A stretch of DNA of 64,000 nt from Fulvivirga maritima (GCF_021389955.1 NZ_CP089980.1:743501-807500); one strand, 5' to 3'; positions 9,662-18,587 are shown, counted from the stretch's first letter. Translations and numbers: made by a program. The notes: generated by a model not told the origin, from the letters alone.

Positions 9662-10567
9662 ATGATTAGTGAAAACGCATCATCATTCAATAACAAGCCC
9701 GTTGTTGATTTTGAAGGAACAATTAGCCCAGACAAAGCCTATCGTATTCGTATAGATTATGATAGTGAAGTAACTTTTGGCTCATTGATAAAGCAGTTTT
9801 GTGAAGACCCGAATGCTCAGCAAGTAGAAGAAATCATTTTAGGTAACTGGTTTGGAGATGTATCAGAGCCCGAAGAGTCTAATTTCCCAGTTGATGCTTT
9901 AGTAGAAAATAAGGACAAACTACCTAACCTTAAATACATCTTTCTTGGAGATATTACTTATGAAGAATGTGAAATCTCCTGGATAGAAAACGCTGATGTA
10001 AACTCAATATTTAAAGCTTATCCTGAGCTTAAATATTTCAAAGTAAGAGGAGGAAACGGCCTTTCTTTTGGAGAATTAAAGCATGATGCTTTAGAAACTC
10101 TGATAGTAGAAACCGGAGGGCTGGGGGCTGGCAGCATTGATGAGTTAGCGAAAGCTGAGCTTCCTAACCTTAAGCATTTTGAAATCTGGACTGGTGATGA
10201 AAATTATGGTTGGGATGGTAATATTAATACCTTTAAGCCATTTTTCTCTAAAGACAAATTCCCTAAACTAGAGTATTTAGGCTTGTGTGATTGTGATATC
10301 ACTGATCAAATAGCAGTGGCCTTAAAAGACGCTTCAGTACTTGATATTATCTCTACTTTGGATTTATCCAGAGGTACGCTGGGAGATGAGGGTGCTGCCG
10401 CTTTATTAGCCAACAAAAAAATAGAGAACCTTAAGTTTTTGAATCTCAGATTCCACTATATGTCTTCTAAAATGACTGAAAAAATAAGTGCTCTTCCTGT
10501 AGAGGTTAACGTAGGTGACCAGCAAGAGGAAGAAGAGTATGGTAGATATGTAGAAGTAAGCGAATAA
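9662..10567 (+). CDS. STM4015-family leucine-rich-repeat protein
   Basis: 301 residues, no signal peptide, acidic. Five or so irregular leucine-rich repeats are visible (LPNLKYIFLGDI, YPELKYFKVRGG, LPNLKHFEIWTG, FPKLEYLGLCDCDIT, KIENLKFLNLRF). After the last repeat comes an acidic linker (QQEEEE) and the tail YGRYVEVSE. This is the first gene of a six-gene cassette, 2 bases ahead of the next start. The family is named from Salmonella STM4015 and its function is unknown. An LRR scaffold that presents its C-terminal tail to the neighbouring enzymes is my speculation. Confidence 0.8.
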   Translation: MISENASSFNNKPVVDFEGTISPDKAYRIRIDYDSEVTFGSLIKQFCEDPNAQQVEEIILGNWFGDVSEPEESNFPVDALVENKDKLPNLKYIFLGDITYEECEISWIENADVNSIFKAYPELKYFKVRGGNGLSFGELKHDALETLIVETGGLGAGSIDELAKAELPNLKHFEIWTGDENYGWDGNINTFKPFFSKDKFPKLEYLGLCDCDITDQIAVALKDASVLDIISTLDLSRGTLGDEGAAALLANKKIENLKFLNLRFHYMSSKMTEKISALPVEVNVGDQQEEEEYGRYVEVSE

Positions 10568-10568
10568 T

Positions 10569-11699
10569 ATGCAGCTGGTACTCATCGGCAACCCAGAAAA
10601 CCGAAGAAGCCAGTTTTTAAAGGAGGCAGTAAACCACAAGTTACTGCCTCCTTTGCTTATAATCTCTTATGAAAGCCTTTTAGAAAACCCAGAAATATTA
10701 CACACTCTACCTGACAGCGGGTGGCTTAAAATTGATTCTCCTGGAGAAAACTTCAAGGTTTATAAGCAAATACTCGCTTTGGCTCCTGATGAAAGCAGGT
10801 ATAATCACATTCCTGCGCATGAAGCCCTTCAGCTTCCTTATGATGAAGGACGCATCTATTACAGCCATCAATGGTATGCTGGGTTTAAAATATTGCTTCA
10901 CAAAATAGAACTCGCACTAAAAAATAAGCCTGGGCTGAGGTTAGTAAACTCAATTGACAGCATTGAGTTGTTCTTCGACAAAATAGCATCTAAACATATG
11001 CTTAGTAAAAATGCTATTGCCACTCCTGCTTTTTTAGATGAAATTCTGCATTATGACCACCTGCACCAGGTACTGGAACAAAAAAAACATCAGCAGGTGT
11101 TTATAAAATTAGCGCATGGCTCTAGTGGGGCAGGTGTTTTGGCTTACAGAAAAAATAAAAAAGGCCAGGAGATGCTCACTACTTCCGTAGAATTGGTTAA
11201 TGAAGGAGATAGTGTCAAACTCTACAATTCATTAAAAATAAGGAGATATACTGACTATAAAGAAATCAGAACCATAATAAACATCTTAGCTAAAGAACGC
11301 ATTTATGCAGAGCAGTGGATTCCCAAAGCCAGCCAGTCGGGCGGCTTTTTCGACTTACGCTGCGTTACCATTGGAGGGGAGCCTACGCATATGGTTATGA
11401 GGCAAAGCCGCTCCCCTATCACCAATTTGCACCTGGGCAATGCCAGAGGCGATCTTAGCTACCTCAAACAATCCATGAGCGATGAACAATGGAAAAATAT
11501 AATGACTCTAGCCAGAAAAACAGCTCATACTTTTAATGATGCCAGGCTAATAGGGTTAGATATTTTGCTCCCTCCTAAACTGGATAAGCCCATGATTATA
11601 GAAGCTAATGCTTTCGGTGACCTTTTACCTCGTATTTTACATGGAAATGAAAATACTTATGAAGCCACGGTGAGCTATTTGTTACAAGAAAAAAAATAG
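10569..11699 (+). CDS. STM4014-family ATP-grasp-like protein
   Basis: 376 residues. An N-terminal Rossmann-like segment (QLVLIGNPENRRSQF) is followed by an ATP-grasp fold: nucleotide-binding strand VFIKLAHGSSGAGVLAY with a glycine-rich loop, DLRCVTIGGEPTHMVMRQS, and the metal-ligand motif MIIEANAFGDLLP near the C-terminus. ATP-grasp enzymes join a carboxylate to an amine or thiol, so a peptide-ligase-type step is plausible. Substrate unknown. Start is 1 base after the LRR gene stop; the next gene starts 1 base after its own stop. Confidence 0.82.
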   Translation: MQLVLIGNPENRRSQFLKEAVNHKLLPPLLIISYESLLENPEILHTLPDSGWLKIDSPGENFKVYKQILALAPDESRYNHIPAHEALQLPYDEGRIYYSHQWYAGFKILLHKIELALKNKPGLRLVNSIDSIELFFDKIASKHMLSKNAIATPAFLDEILHYDHLHQVLEQKKHQQVFIKLAHGSSGAGVLAYRKNKKGQEMLTTSVELVNEGDSVKLYNSLKIRRYTDYKEIRTIINILAKERIYAEQWIPKASQSGGFFDLRCVTIGGEPTHMVMRQSRSPITNLHLGNARGDLSYLKQSMSDEQWKNIMTLARKTAHTFNDARLIGLDILLPPKLDKPMIIEANAFGDLLPRILHGNENTYEATVSYLLQEKK

Positions 11700-11700
11700 A

Positions 11701-12363
11701 ATGACGCATACTCAAGCTATAATATTCGACTTAGATAACACTTTAATTAATAGAGATCGCGCCTTTCAGGCATGTATAAAAGATTACCTGTCTAATAACG
11801 GCTACGAATCAATAACCATTGATTGGGAAGAAGTAATGATTCAGGACCAGGAAGGCCATGCTAACCGGCTAGACTTCTGCGACTGGTTTATTAGCGCTCA
11901 TCAATTAGACTCCACTAAAGAAGAGCTTTGGCAATACCTTCAAACCAACATTGCCAGCCATATCTCGCCTGATGTTAAGGTCATCGAACTATTAGAGCAT
12001 CTTTCTTCCTCCGCCATCACTTTAAAGCTACTGACCAACGGAGGTGTTAAAAATCAACAGCAAAAAATCATCAATGCGGAGCTACACCGTTTCTTTAGCA
12101 ATGCAGATATTTATATTTCTGAGGCCACCGGATATTCAAAACCCGGCTTACAGGGATTCGAAAATGTACTAAATGACCTACATTTGCCTGCGGAAAAAGT
12201 GATGATGGTAGGAGATCAATTATATATAGACCTTTATCCGGCCAAGCGGCTGGGAATGCAAGTCTGCTGGGTTCATAATAGTAAATCGCAGAGCTCAACA
12301 CCTCCTTTTGTAGATCTAAGAGTGAGCCATCCTATAGAATTAAAAGAGCATATTAAAGCCTAA
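11701..12363 (+). CDS. HAD-superfamily hydrolase in the STM401x cassette
   Basis: 220 residues with all four HAD motifs: IIFDLDNTLINRD (nucleophile Asp pair, about residues 10-12), LLTNGG (motif II), YSKPG (motif III Lys) and VGDQLYIDLYPAKRLG (motif IV acidic residues). The helical cap between motifs I and II points to subfamily I phosphatases of small phosphorylated compounds. It sits inside the STM4011-4015 cassette, which as known from Salmonella has five named members, so it is an accessory or lineage-specific sixth part. Substrate unknown. Confidence 0.8.
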   Translation: MTHTQAIIFDLDNTLINRDRAFQACIKDYLSNNGYESITIDWEEVMIQDQEGHANRLDFCDWFISAHQLDSTKEELWQYLQTNIASHISPDVKVIELLEHLSSSAITLKLLTNGGVKNQQQKIINAELHRFFSNADIYISEATGYSKPGLQGFENVLNDLHLPAEKVMMVGDQLYIDLYPAKRLGMQVCWVHNSKSQSSTPPFVDLRVSHPIELKEHIKA

Positions 12364-12366
12364 AGC

Positions 12367-13164
12367 ATGTTTGAGGGAACGGAAATAGTGGGTAAAAAAT
12401 CGATAGTGCTGATTACGCTGGACACCTTGCGCTATGATGTAGCTCAGCAACTATTTTTAGATGGAGAAACGCCTAATCTGGCCAAGATGCTCCCTGCTTC
12501 AGGCTGGGAAAAACGGCATGCTCCCGGAAGCTTTACCTACGCTTCTCACCATGCCTTCTTTGCCGGCTTTCTACCCACTCCAGCTGATAACCCTAAAGCT
12601 CCTCGCCTATTTGCGGCCAAATTTGCAGGTAGTGAAACCGCTACACAAGGCACCTATGTCTTTGAAACACCTAATATTGTTATGGGATTAGAAGAGGCTG
12701 GTTATCATACCATTTGCATAGGTGGAGTCGGTTTTTTCAACAAACAAACAGCACTGAGTCAGCAGTTTCCTGGCATGTTTCAGGAGAGCCACTGGCAAAC
12801 AAGCTTTGGCGTTACTGATCCTTCTTCTACTGAAAATCAGTTTAAAAAAGCAGCTGATTGCCTTTCTCACTTAAGTGATGATCAACATTTTTTCTTGTTC
12901 ATCAATATCTCTGCCATCCACCAGCCTAACCATTTTTATTTAACCGATACTGAAGAAGATACCAAAGCCTCTCATGCAGCGGCTTTAAAATATGTAGACA
13001 GCCAACTTCCACTCCTTTTTTCATCATTAAAGCAAAGAGGAGAAACTTTTTGTATTTTCTGTTCTGACCACGGCACCACTTATGGAGAAGAGGGTTATAC
13101 CGGCCACAGATTGGCTCATAAGCATGTGTGGGAAGTTCCTTATGCAGAGTTTTTAGTGAAGTAG
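12367..13164 (+). CDS. STM4013/SEN3800-family hydrolase (alkaline phosphatase fold)
   Basis: 265 residues, cytoplasmic. Metal-site motif ITLDTLRYDVA at about residue 18, a substrate loop APGSFTYASHHAFFAGFLP (nucleophile probably in this SFTYAS segment), and the C-terminal SDHGTTYGEEGYTGHRLAH metal ligands. The layout is that of sulfatase/phosphopentomutase-like enzymes shortened to about 265 residues. It could remove or transfer a phosphate or sulfate group on the cassette product. It starts 3 bases after the HAD gene and ends 21 bases before the radical SAM gene. Confidence 0.82.
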   Translation: MFEGTEIVGKKSIVLITLDTLRYDVAQQLFLDGETPNLAKMLPASGWEKRHAPGSFTYASHHAFFAGFLPTPADNPKAPRLFAAKFAGSETATQGTYVFETPNIVMGLEEAGYHTICIGGVGFFNKQTALSQQFPGMFQESHWQTSFGVTDPSSTENQFKKAADCLSHLSDDQHFFLFINISAIHQPNHFYLTDTEEDTKASHAAALKYVDSQLPLLFSSLKQRGETFCIFCSDHGTTYGEEGYTGHRLAHKHVWEVPYAEFLVK

Positions 13165-13185
13165 AAAAAGGCAAAATAAAGATAT

Positions 13186-14523
13186 ATGCTTTCAACAAAG
13201 AGTTTAAAAGAAAGAATAGCAACAGCAGACTATTTTCAGGGATATGCTTACTCCTATCCTCATAAAACGGCCTATCGAGCTTTTGAGAAGCCATATTCTA
13301 TGCAAGAAGTATGGCAAAATGAGGATAAATCGGCCTTGTTTTTATATTTACATGTACCCTTTTGCGAAATGCGCTGTGGGTTCTGCAACCTTTTTACTGT
13401 TGCCAATCCTAAAGAAGGCCTTTATAATCCGTTTATAGAACAGCTGAAAATCCAGTCAGAAGTAACCGCTCAGGCCCTGGGGGACTTTAAAGTAGCCCGA
13501 GCAGCTTTAGGAGGTGGAACCCCCACTTACCTCAGCCTGGAAGAATTAGAAGCCCTTTTTTCTATTCTTAAAAAAGACTGGAATCTGGCACCTGAACAGA
13601 TCCCGACCATGGTAGAAGCCTCTCCTAAAACATTAACGGAAGAGAAATTGGCCTTTTTAAAAGAATCTGGAGTAACCAGGCTCAGCATGGGAGTACAGAG
13701 CTTCATTGAAGAAGAAACAAAAGCCTTAGGGCGTCCGCAAAGTCCCAAAGATTTGATGCATGCCATTGAATTATTACAGCGGTTTAATTTCCCCATCACT
13801 AACCTTGACCTGATCTACGGAGTGCAAAACCAAACACCTGATAGCTGGAAGTACTCATTAGAGACCACGGTCAGTTATCAGCCAGAAGAAATTTTTCTTT
13901 ACCCTCTTTACGTAAGACCTTTAACTGGCTTAGGCAAAAAAAGCAGCCACCAGGAGTGGACTGACTTCAGAATTAGGTTATATCGCATTGGCCGTGATTA
14001 CCTGCAGGCAAATGGCTATGAGCAAAAAAGCATGCGCCTTTTCAAAAGAAAAAACAGCGCACTTGCAGATCAACCTGAATATCATGCTCAGGAAAATGGA
14101 ATGGTAGGCCTTGGAGTAGGTGCCCGGTCATATACTAAAAATCTGCATTACAGCTCTGAATATGCTGTGGGAAGCAAAAGCATAAAGCCTATCATTCAAA
14201 ATTTCAATCAAATGACCGCTCAGGATTTTAATCAGGTGCCTTATGGTGTTATTTTGAATGATGAAGAACAAAAAAGGCGATATATCATCAAGTCATTATG
14301 CGAAGGGTCAGGCCTTTCTTATGCCAGATATCAGGCCTTTTTCAACTCAAAAGTCATGAGCGACTTCCCTGAATTAGCTCAGCTTTTTGATCTTGGTTTC
14401 TGCCAGGATAATGCTACAGGCATCTATTTAAATGAAGAAGGGCATGAACACGAAGACATCATAGGACCATGGCTTTATTCTGAAAACACTATTCAAAAAT
14501 CTGAATCCTATTCTTTAGTATGA
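13186..14523 (+). CDS. STM4012-family radical SAM protein (HemN-like)
   Basis: 445 residues. The 4Fe-4S motif is PFCEMRCGFCNL (CxxxCxxC, about residues 60-67) in a HemN-like context (LYLHVPFC), followed by GGGTPTYLS for SAM binding and the SMGVQSF segment of HemN/HemW-type enzymes. The C-terminal HemN-like domain includes GLGVGARSY. Such enzymes make a 5'-deoxyadenosyl radical; the substrate here is unknown. It overlaps the next radical SAM gene by 4 bases (ATGA), so the two are translationally coupled. Confidence 0.87.
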   Translation: MLSTKSLKERIATADYFQGYAYSYPHKTAYRAFEKPYSMQEVWQNEDKSALFLYLHVPFCEMRCGFCNLFTVANPKEGLYNPFIEQLKIQSEVTAQALGDFKVARAALGGGTPTYLSLEELEALFSILKKDWNLAPEQIPTMVEASPKTLTEEKLAFLKESGVTRLSMGVQSFIEEETKALGRPQSPKDLMHAIELLQRFNFPITNLDLIYGVQNQTPDSWKYSLETTVSYQPEEIFLYPLYVRPLTGLGKKSSHQEWTDFRIRLYRIGRDYLQANGYEQKSMRLFKRKNSALADQPEYHAQENGMVGLGVGARSYTKNLHYSSEYAVGSKSIKPIIQNFNQMTAQDFNQVPYGVILNDEEQKRRYIIKSLCEGSGLSYARYQAFFNSKVMSDFPELAQLFDLGFCQDNATGIYLNEEGHEHEDIIGPWLYSENTIQKSESYSLV

Positions 14524-15401
14524 GTAAGCGCTGGTCCATTTTATACCGAGGCTCTCTTTCCAGCTGCAATTATGGCTGCGACTATTGCCCTTTTGCTAAA
14601 ACTAAAAATACCAGGGAAGAACTCGCTCAAGACAAAGCTGAGCTAGACCGCTTTACGCAATGGGCCATCAACAGAAAAGAGTGGATAGGCATATTATTTA
14701 CCCCTTGGGGAGAAGGACTCATTCGTAAGCACTACCAGCAGGCCATGACTGAGCTGAGTTGGGCTAAAAATATAAGCAAAGTAGCTATACAAACGAACCT
14801 CAGCTGCCCTACCCAATGGATGGAAAAAGTAAACAAAGAAACTTTTGCACTGTGGGCTACTTACCATCCTACTCAGATCAGTCTGGAGAAATTTGCAGAG
14901 AAATGCATAGAACTTGAGGCCATGAATATACGCTATAGTGTAGGCTTCGTGGGTTTTAAAGAAGACCTAGATATGATGGAAAAACTACGGTCTTTGCTCC
15001 CCAACTCTGTTTACTTATGGGTAAATGCTAACAAAAAAGATCCTGATTATTATGCTGAAGAAGATTTTTTAAGAATAGAGCGAACAGACCCCCATTTCCG
15101 CACCAATACCGTATATCATAAAAGTGTGGGAGAAGCATGTATGGCCGGGCATTCTGTATTTTCTGTAGACGGAGAAGGGAACATGACCCGATGCCATTTC
15201 ATAAAGCAGCGCATAGGTAATATTTATGATGCTGATTTTGAAGATTCGCTTTATCAAAGACCATGCAGCAACAATACTTGCGGCTGCCATATAGGCTATG
15301 TGCATATGGACAAGCTAAAGCAATATAATCTATACGGAAAAGGCGTGTTAGAAAGAATTCCCGACCAATGGAATTATGAAAACATAAAAGCAGATTCCTG
15401 A
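14520..15401 (+). CDS. STM4011-family radical SAM protein with SPASM-like cysteines
   Basis: 293 residues. The radical SAM cluster motif is CNYGCDYC near residue 18. The C-terminal third has further cysteines, one in GEACMAG, one in MTRCHFI and CSNNTCGC close to the end. That pattern suggests an auxiliary cluster of the SPASM/Twitch kind found in peptide-modifying radical SAM enzymes. It is the last gene of the cassette and is followed by a hairpin at 15390-15430. The peptide-modifying role is inferred from cysteine arrangement and neighbours. Confidence 0.85.
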   Translation: MSKRWSILYRGSLSSCNYGCDYCPFAKTKNTREELAQDKAELDRFTQWAINRKEWIGILFTPWGEGLIRKHYQQAMTELSWAKNISKVAIQTNLSCPTQWMEKVNKETFALWATYHPTQISLEKFAEKCIELEAMNIRYSVGFVGFKEDLDMMEKLRSLLPNSVYLWVNANKKDPDYYAEEDFLRIERTDPHFRTNTVYHKSVGEACMAGHSVFSVDGEGNMTRCHFIKQRIGNIYDADFEDSLYQRPCSNNTCGCHIGYVHMDKLKQYNLYGKGVLERIPDQWNYENIKADS

Positions 15402-15430
15402 AACTTAATCTGATAATTTCAGGCATCTGC
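15390..15430. terminator. Long hairpin between convergent genes
   Basis: GCAGAT (15390-15395) plus CCTGAAA (15397-15403) pair with TTTCAGG (15417-15423) plus ATCTGC (15425-15430), a 13-bp stem with one T/C mismatch and a 13-nt loop. It overlaps the stop of the STM4011-type gene. The better T-rich tail lies on the minus-strand side. Confidence 0.6.
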
Positions 15431-15438
15431 CTAATCTA

Positions 15439-16353
15439 TTATTTTGAGTATCTCTCTGCAATGATTTCTTTACTGATGAAAGCCCCTGCAAAATTACCTG
15501 CAGCCACCGCATTAGCCACCGAACGCATGGGGCTACTATTATCGCCAGCGGCAAATACTCCTGCTACGCTGGTCTGCTTAAAATCATTCACAGCAATATG
15601 TCCGCTCTCAGAGAAATTACAATTGAGCATTTCCGGAATAGTAGATTGCTGCTCCATAGGTAAAGCTGCATAAAGAGCTTCCAGCTCCACAGTCTGTCCA
15701 TCAGCCAACTGCAAATGTTGAAGCTTACCATCATGATGTAGCAGCTCTGTTATTTTTGTATCAACAATGGCAATATTATTTTCTTTAAGCTTTTGAATAC
15801 CCGCTTCTGGCAGGTCAGTCGTGCCATTGGTAAATAACGTTAACTCTCCTGCCCAATGATTAATAAAAAGAGCATGCTCAATAGCCTTCTCCCCATTCAT
15901 AAAAAGACCTGTTTTACTTCCTTTATACTCATAACCATGGCAATACGGACAATGAATTACTGAAATCCCCCAACAGTCTTTAAAGCCTTTGATTTCTGGC
16001 ATTATATCTTTCATTCCGGTAGCTATTACCAGCTTACTCGCTCTATATATACCTCCTTTTTCTGTAGTAATTTCAAACCCAGCCTCTATCTGCCTTCCTG
16101 AAACAGCTATATCTTCCTGAAAAGTTACCGAATCATACTTCAGTACCTGCTTACGGGCTAGCTGTGATATTTCCGCAGGAGGCGTGCCATCATGAGTGAT
16201 AAAATTATGTGAATAGGGCGTTTGCCTATTACAAGGTTGGCCTGCATCTATAATCAAAGTTCGCATAGATGCCCTGCCCAAACTCATAGCAGCAGATAGC
16301 CCGGCATAGCTACCTCCAATAACTATAACGTCATATGTAGTTTCTTTTTCCAT
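15439..16353 (-). CDS. Thioredoxin-reductase-like FAD/NAD(P) oxidoreductase
   Basis: 304 residues. FAD Rossmann motif VIVIGGSYAGLSAAMSLGRA at residues 9-28, a CPYC redox-like pair (HCPYCHGYEY), the NAD(P) segment, and the C-terminal FAD motif GVFAAGDNSSPMRSVANAVAAG. The length and CxxC position match the class of thioredoxin-reductase-like flavoproteins often found under TetR control, rather than housekeeping TrxB. A 20-bp inverted repeat lies 15 bases before the start codon, and the TetR gene that carries the same operator sits upstream on the same strand. Confidence 0.85.
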   Translation of the reverse strand: MEKETTYDVIVIGGSYAGLSAAMSLGRASMRTLIIDAGQPCNRQTPYSHNFITHDGTPPAEISQLARKQVLKYDSVTFQEDIAVSGRQIEAGFEITTEKGGIYRASKLVIATGMKDIMPEIKGFKDCWGISVIHCPYCHGYEYKGSKTGLFMNGEKAIEHALFINHWAGELTLFTNGTTDLPEAGIQKLKENNIAIVDTKITELLHHDGKLQHLQLADGQTVELEALYAALPMEQQSTIPEMLNCNFSESGHIAVNDFKQTSVAGVFAAGDNSSPMRSVANAVAAGNFAGAFISKEIIAERYSK

Positions 16354-16367
16354 TACACTTACTTTTA

Positions 16368-16387
16368 ATGTCTCAAAAATGAGACAT
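16368..16387. promoter_or_regulatory. TetR operator, site 1 (flavoprotein gene)
   Basis: Perfect 8-bp inverted repeat ATGTCTCA / TGAGACAT separated by AAAA. It lies between the TetR gene and the flavoprotein start codon. Confidence 0.8.
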
Positions 16388-16403
16388 AATTATCCAAATT
16401 TTT

Positions 16404-16961
16404 TTATTCCAAAATTGCCTTCTTTAAAGAGTACCAGGCCTGTTTTTTCACACTCTGATATTCCATATTCTTAATATGAAGTGAATTAACTGAGCTATTC
16501 ACTATTCCGTTAAATAAAATAATGATCCAATCTTGGGTGAGGTGTTCACTAAGCTTGTTCGCATCTTTAAGCTTTTGAATTACCCTCATGATCCTGCTAA
16601 AGGTACTATCATATTGCCTGCACTCTTCATTATTACTAGAGTGCTTATGGTCATGGTGGTTATGCAGCTTATATAAAAAGGCATATTTTTCACCACAGCT
16701 CACCGCTGCATAAAGCATATGCTCCAGCTGCACTACAGGCTCATCAGAACTATTTTCAGCCTCTTCCATTCCTTGTTTACAGCGCAGTTGCATCTCATTC
16801 ATGCATGCGTGCAGCAACTCATTTCTATCCCTAAAATACCGATGAAGCGTTCTACGGGTAACTCCCGCATGAATAGCCACCTTCTCTAAAGGAGCTGAAA
16901 AATCTTCATTAAAAATGAAGATAGCTGCATCTATAATATTTTGTTTAGTATCCGTACCCAT
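16404..16961 (-). CDS. TetR-family transcriptional regulator
   Basis: 185 residues from the ATG at 16961 (MGTDTKQNIIDAA). A longer frame to 17006 exists, but its first 15 codons run through the operator at 16985-17004, so the shorter start is preferred. The N-terminal HTH reads VAIHAGVTRRTLHRYFRDR. The C-terminal ligand domain includes a His-rich stretch (HNHHDHKH), which could bind metal. Identical operators flank this gene and the flavoprotein gene, so it very likely represses both. The inducer is unknown. Confidence 0.87.
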   Translation of the reverse strand: MGTDTKQNIIDAAIFIFNEDFSAPLEKVAIHAGVTRRTLHRYFRDRNELLHACMNEMQLRCKQGMEEAENSSDEPVVQLEHMLYAAVSCGEKYAFLYKLHNHHDHKHSSNNEECRQYDSTFSRIMRVIQKLKDANKLSEHLTQDWIIILFNGIVNSSVNSLHIKNMEYQSVKKQAWYSLKKAILE

Positions 16962-16984
16962 AAACTTGATGTAAATATAAACGA

Positions 16985-17004
16985 ATGTCTCACAAATGAG
17001 ACGC
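16985..17004. promoter_or_regulatory. TetR operator, site 2 (autoregulatory)
   Basis: ATGTCTCA at 16985-16992 and TGAGAC at 16997-17002 with spacer CAAA: the same motif as at 16368-16387, placed just upstream of the TetR start codon. Confidence 0.78.
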
Positions 17005-17105
17005 AATATTTAACTTTTTTTATAATTCTCATCCAAAGTAAAACATGGCATTATTTTAATAAAATCACGTTATTTACTGTATCCCCTTACATGTAAGCTA
17101 ATCTC

Positions 17106-18551
17106 ATGAAAAAAATACGTCTACTATTCCTTGTATTAGGTCCTTTATTATTTTCAATATTATTGCTCTGCCAAAACTCTGCCTACTTAACTCCTGAAAT
17201 ATGGCGGGTGCTGGCCGTAGCCATCTGGATGGTCTCCTGGTGGATATCAGAAGCTACACCCATAGCTGTTACGGCTTTGCTCCCTATGGTTTTGCTTCCC
17301 CTTCTCAATATTTTCAAAATCAGTGAAGCCACAGCACCCTATGCCAGCTCTATTATTTTTCTATTTATGGGTGGCTTTATGATTGCCCTGGCTATGGAAA
17401 AGCACAACCTCCACTTAAGGATAGCCCTGAACCTGGTGAAAATCACCGGCACAAGTGGCAATGGTATTATTCTGGGCTTCATGCTGGCCACCGCCCTGCT
17501 CAGCATGTGGATTAGCAATACAGCCACTGCTGTAATGATGCTGCCAGTAGCCTCTTCTGTAGTTAACCTTCTAGGTGAAAGCAACCTTAAAATGGGGCAG
17601 TCTCAGAAAAAATTCGCCTTATCTCTTATGCTCATTATTGCCTACTCAGCTAATATAGGCGGCACTATTACGCTCATAGGCACTCCCCCAAATGTAGTAA
17701 TGACGGGCTACCTAAACGAAATTTTACATTATCAAATGGCTTTTAGCCAATGGTTTATCATAGGCCTCCCTACCGGCATTGGGCTGCTGCTGGTCACTTA
17801 CTTTCTCATTACCAGAGTGCTGTACCCTAATAACCTCAAAAAAATTGAGGGTTCAGAAGTGCTTATCAAAAATAAGCTCGAGGAACTGGGTAAAACCTCT
17901 AAAGAAGAAAAAATGGTGCTTACCATATTTGCCCTTACCGCCCTGGGCTGGATCTTTAAAAATCAAATCAATAATTTAATTGGTGCACCCCTGCTATCGG
18001 ATACTATAACCGCCATGATAGGCGGCCTACTCATGTTCATTATTCCTGCTGACATAAAAAAGGCGGGCTTCCTCCTGAAATGGGATGACACTAAAAAGTT
18101 GCCTTGGGGCATACTTATACTCTTTGGTGGCGGCATGTGCCTGGCCAGAGGCCTAGAAAAGGTAGGTGTAATAGAAGCTGTAGGAGAGTATATGAGTAAC
18201 TATAAAGATGTAAATCACTTTCTCCTGATAGGTATCACTACCGGAATGGTGCTCTTTCTTACTGAAATAATGAGTAATGTGGCTCTAGTTACCATTTTCA
18301 TACCCGTAGCCATAGGTATTGCTCAGGGTCTGGGCATTAACCCACTACTGCTGGTAGTGCCTTCTACCCTAGCCTCAAGCTGTGCGTTTATGATGCCTAT
18401 TTCTACACCTCCAAACGCCATTGTATTTGCCAGCGGTCATATAAAAATGAAAGAGATGATGAAGGCAGGAATCCTAATTAACATTTTTGCTATTATCTTC
18501 CTTACCATTATCACCTATATTTTTATAAACGCATATTTTACACCTACTTAA
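17106..18551 (+). CDS. SLC13/DASS-family anion:sodium symporter
   Basis: 481 residues with about 11-12 hydrophobic segments. The two substrate-site motifs of divalent-anion sodium symporters are visible: SANIGGTITLIGTPPNVV in the first half and MMPISTPPNAIVFASG in the second, plus SNTATAVMMLP. Family members move succinate, malate, citrate or sulfate across the inner membrane. Substrate cannot be fixed from sequence. It stands as a single gene on the plus strand, diverging from the TetR gene. Confidence 0.88.
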   Translation: MKKIRLLFLVLGPLLFSILLLCQNSAYLTPEIWRVLAVAIWMVSWWISEATPIAVTALLPMVLLPLLNIFKISEATAPYASSIIFLFMGGFMIALAMEKHNLHLRIALNLVKITGTSGNGIILGFMLATALLSMWISNTATAVMMLPVASSVVNLLGESNLKMGQSQKKFALSLMLIIAYSANIGGTITLIGTPPNVVMTGYLNEILHYQMAFSQWFIIGLPTGIGLLLVTYFLITRVLYPNNLKKIEGSEVLIKNKLEELGKTSKEEKMVLTIFALTALGWIFKNQINNLIGAPLLSDTITAMIGGLLMFIIPADIKKAGFLLKWDDTKKLPWGILILFGGGMCLARGLEKVGVIEAVGEYMSNYKDVNHFLLIGITTGMVLFLTEIMSNVALVTIFIPVAIGIAQGLGINPLLLVVPSTLASSCAFMMPISTPPNAIVFASGHIKMKEMMKAGILINIFAIIFLTIITYIFINAYFTPT

Positions 18552-18552
18552 G

Positions 18553-18577
18553 TTAGTAAATACTAAAATATTTAGTA
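18553..18577. promoter_or_regulatory. Candidate operator before dinB: TTAGTA-AA-TACTAA plus TTAGTA
   Basis: Inverted repeat TTAGTA (18553-18558) / TACTAA (18561-18566) with a 2-base spacer, followed by a second TTAGTA at 18572-18577, ending 10 bases before the dinB ATG. A related 8-bp palindrome TAGTACTA precedes dnaE. Possible damage-response operator; the regulator is not in the window. Confidence 0.4.
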
Positions 18578-18587
18578 ATATTGTGTT

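Noticed and set aside
17106-18551. The dicarboxylate transporter as the TetR target
   Set aside because: The TetR-type inverted repeat is absent from the DNA just before this gene beyond the site assigned to TetR itself, about 100 bases away.
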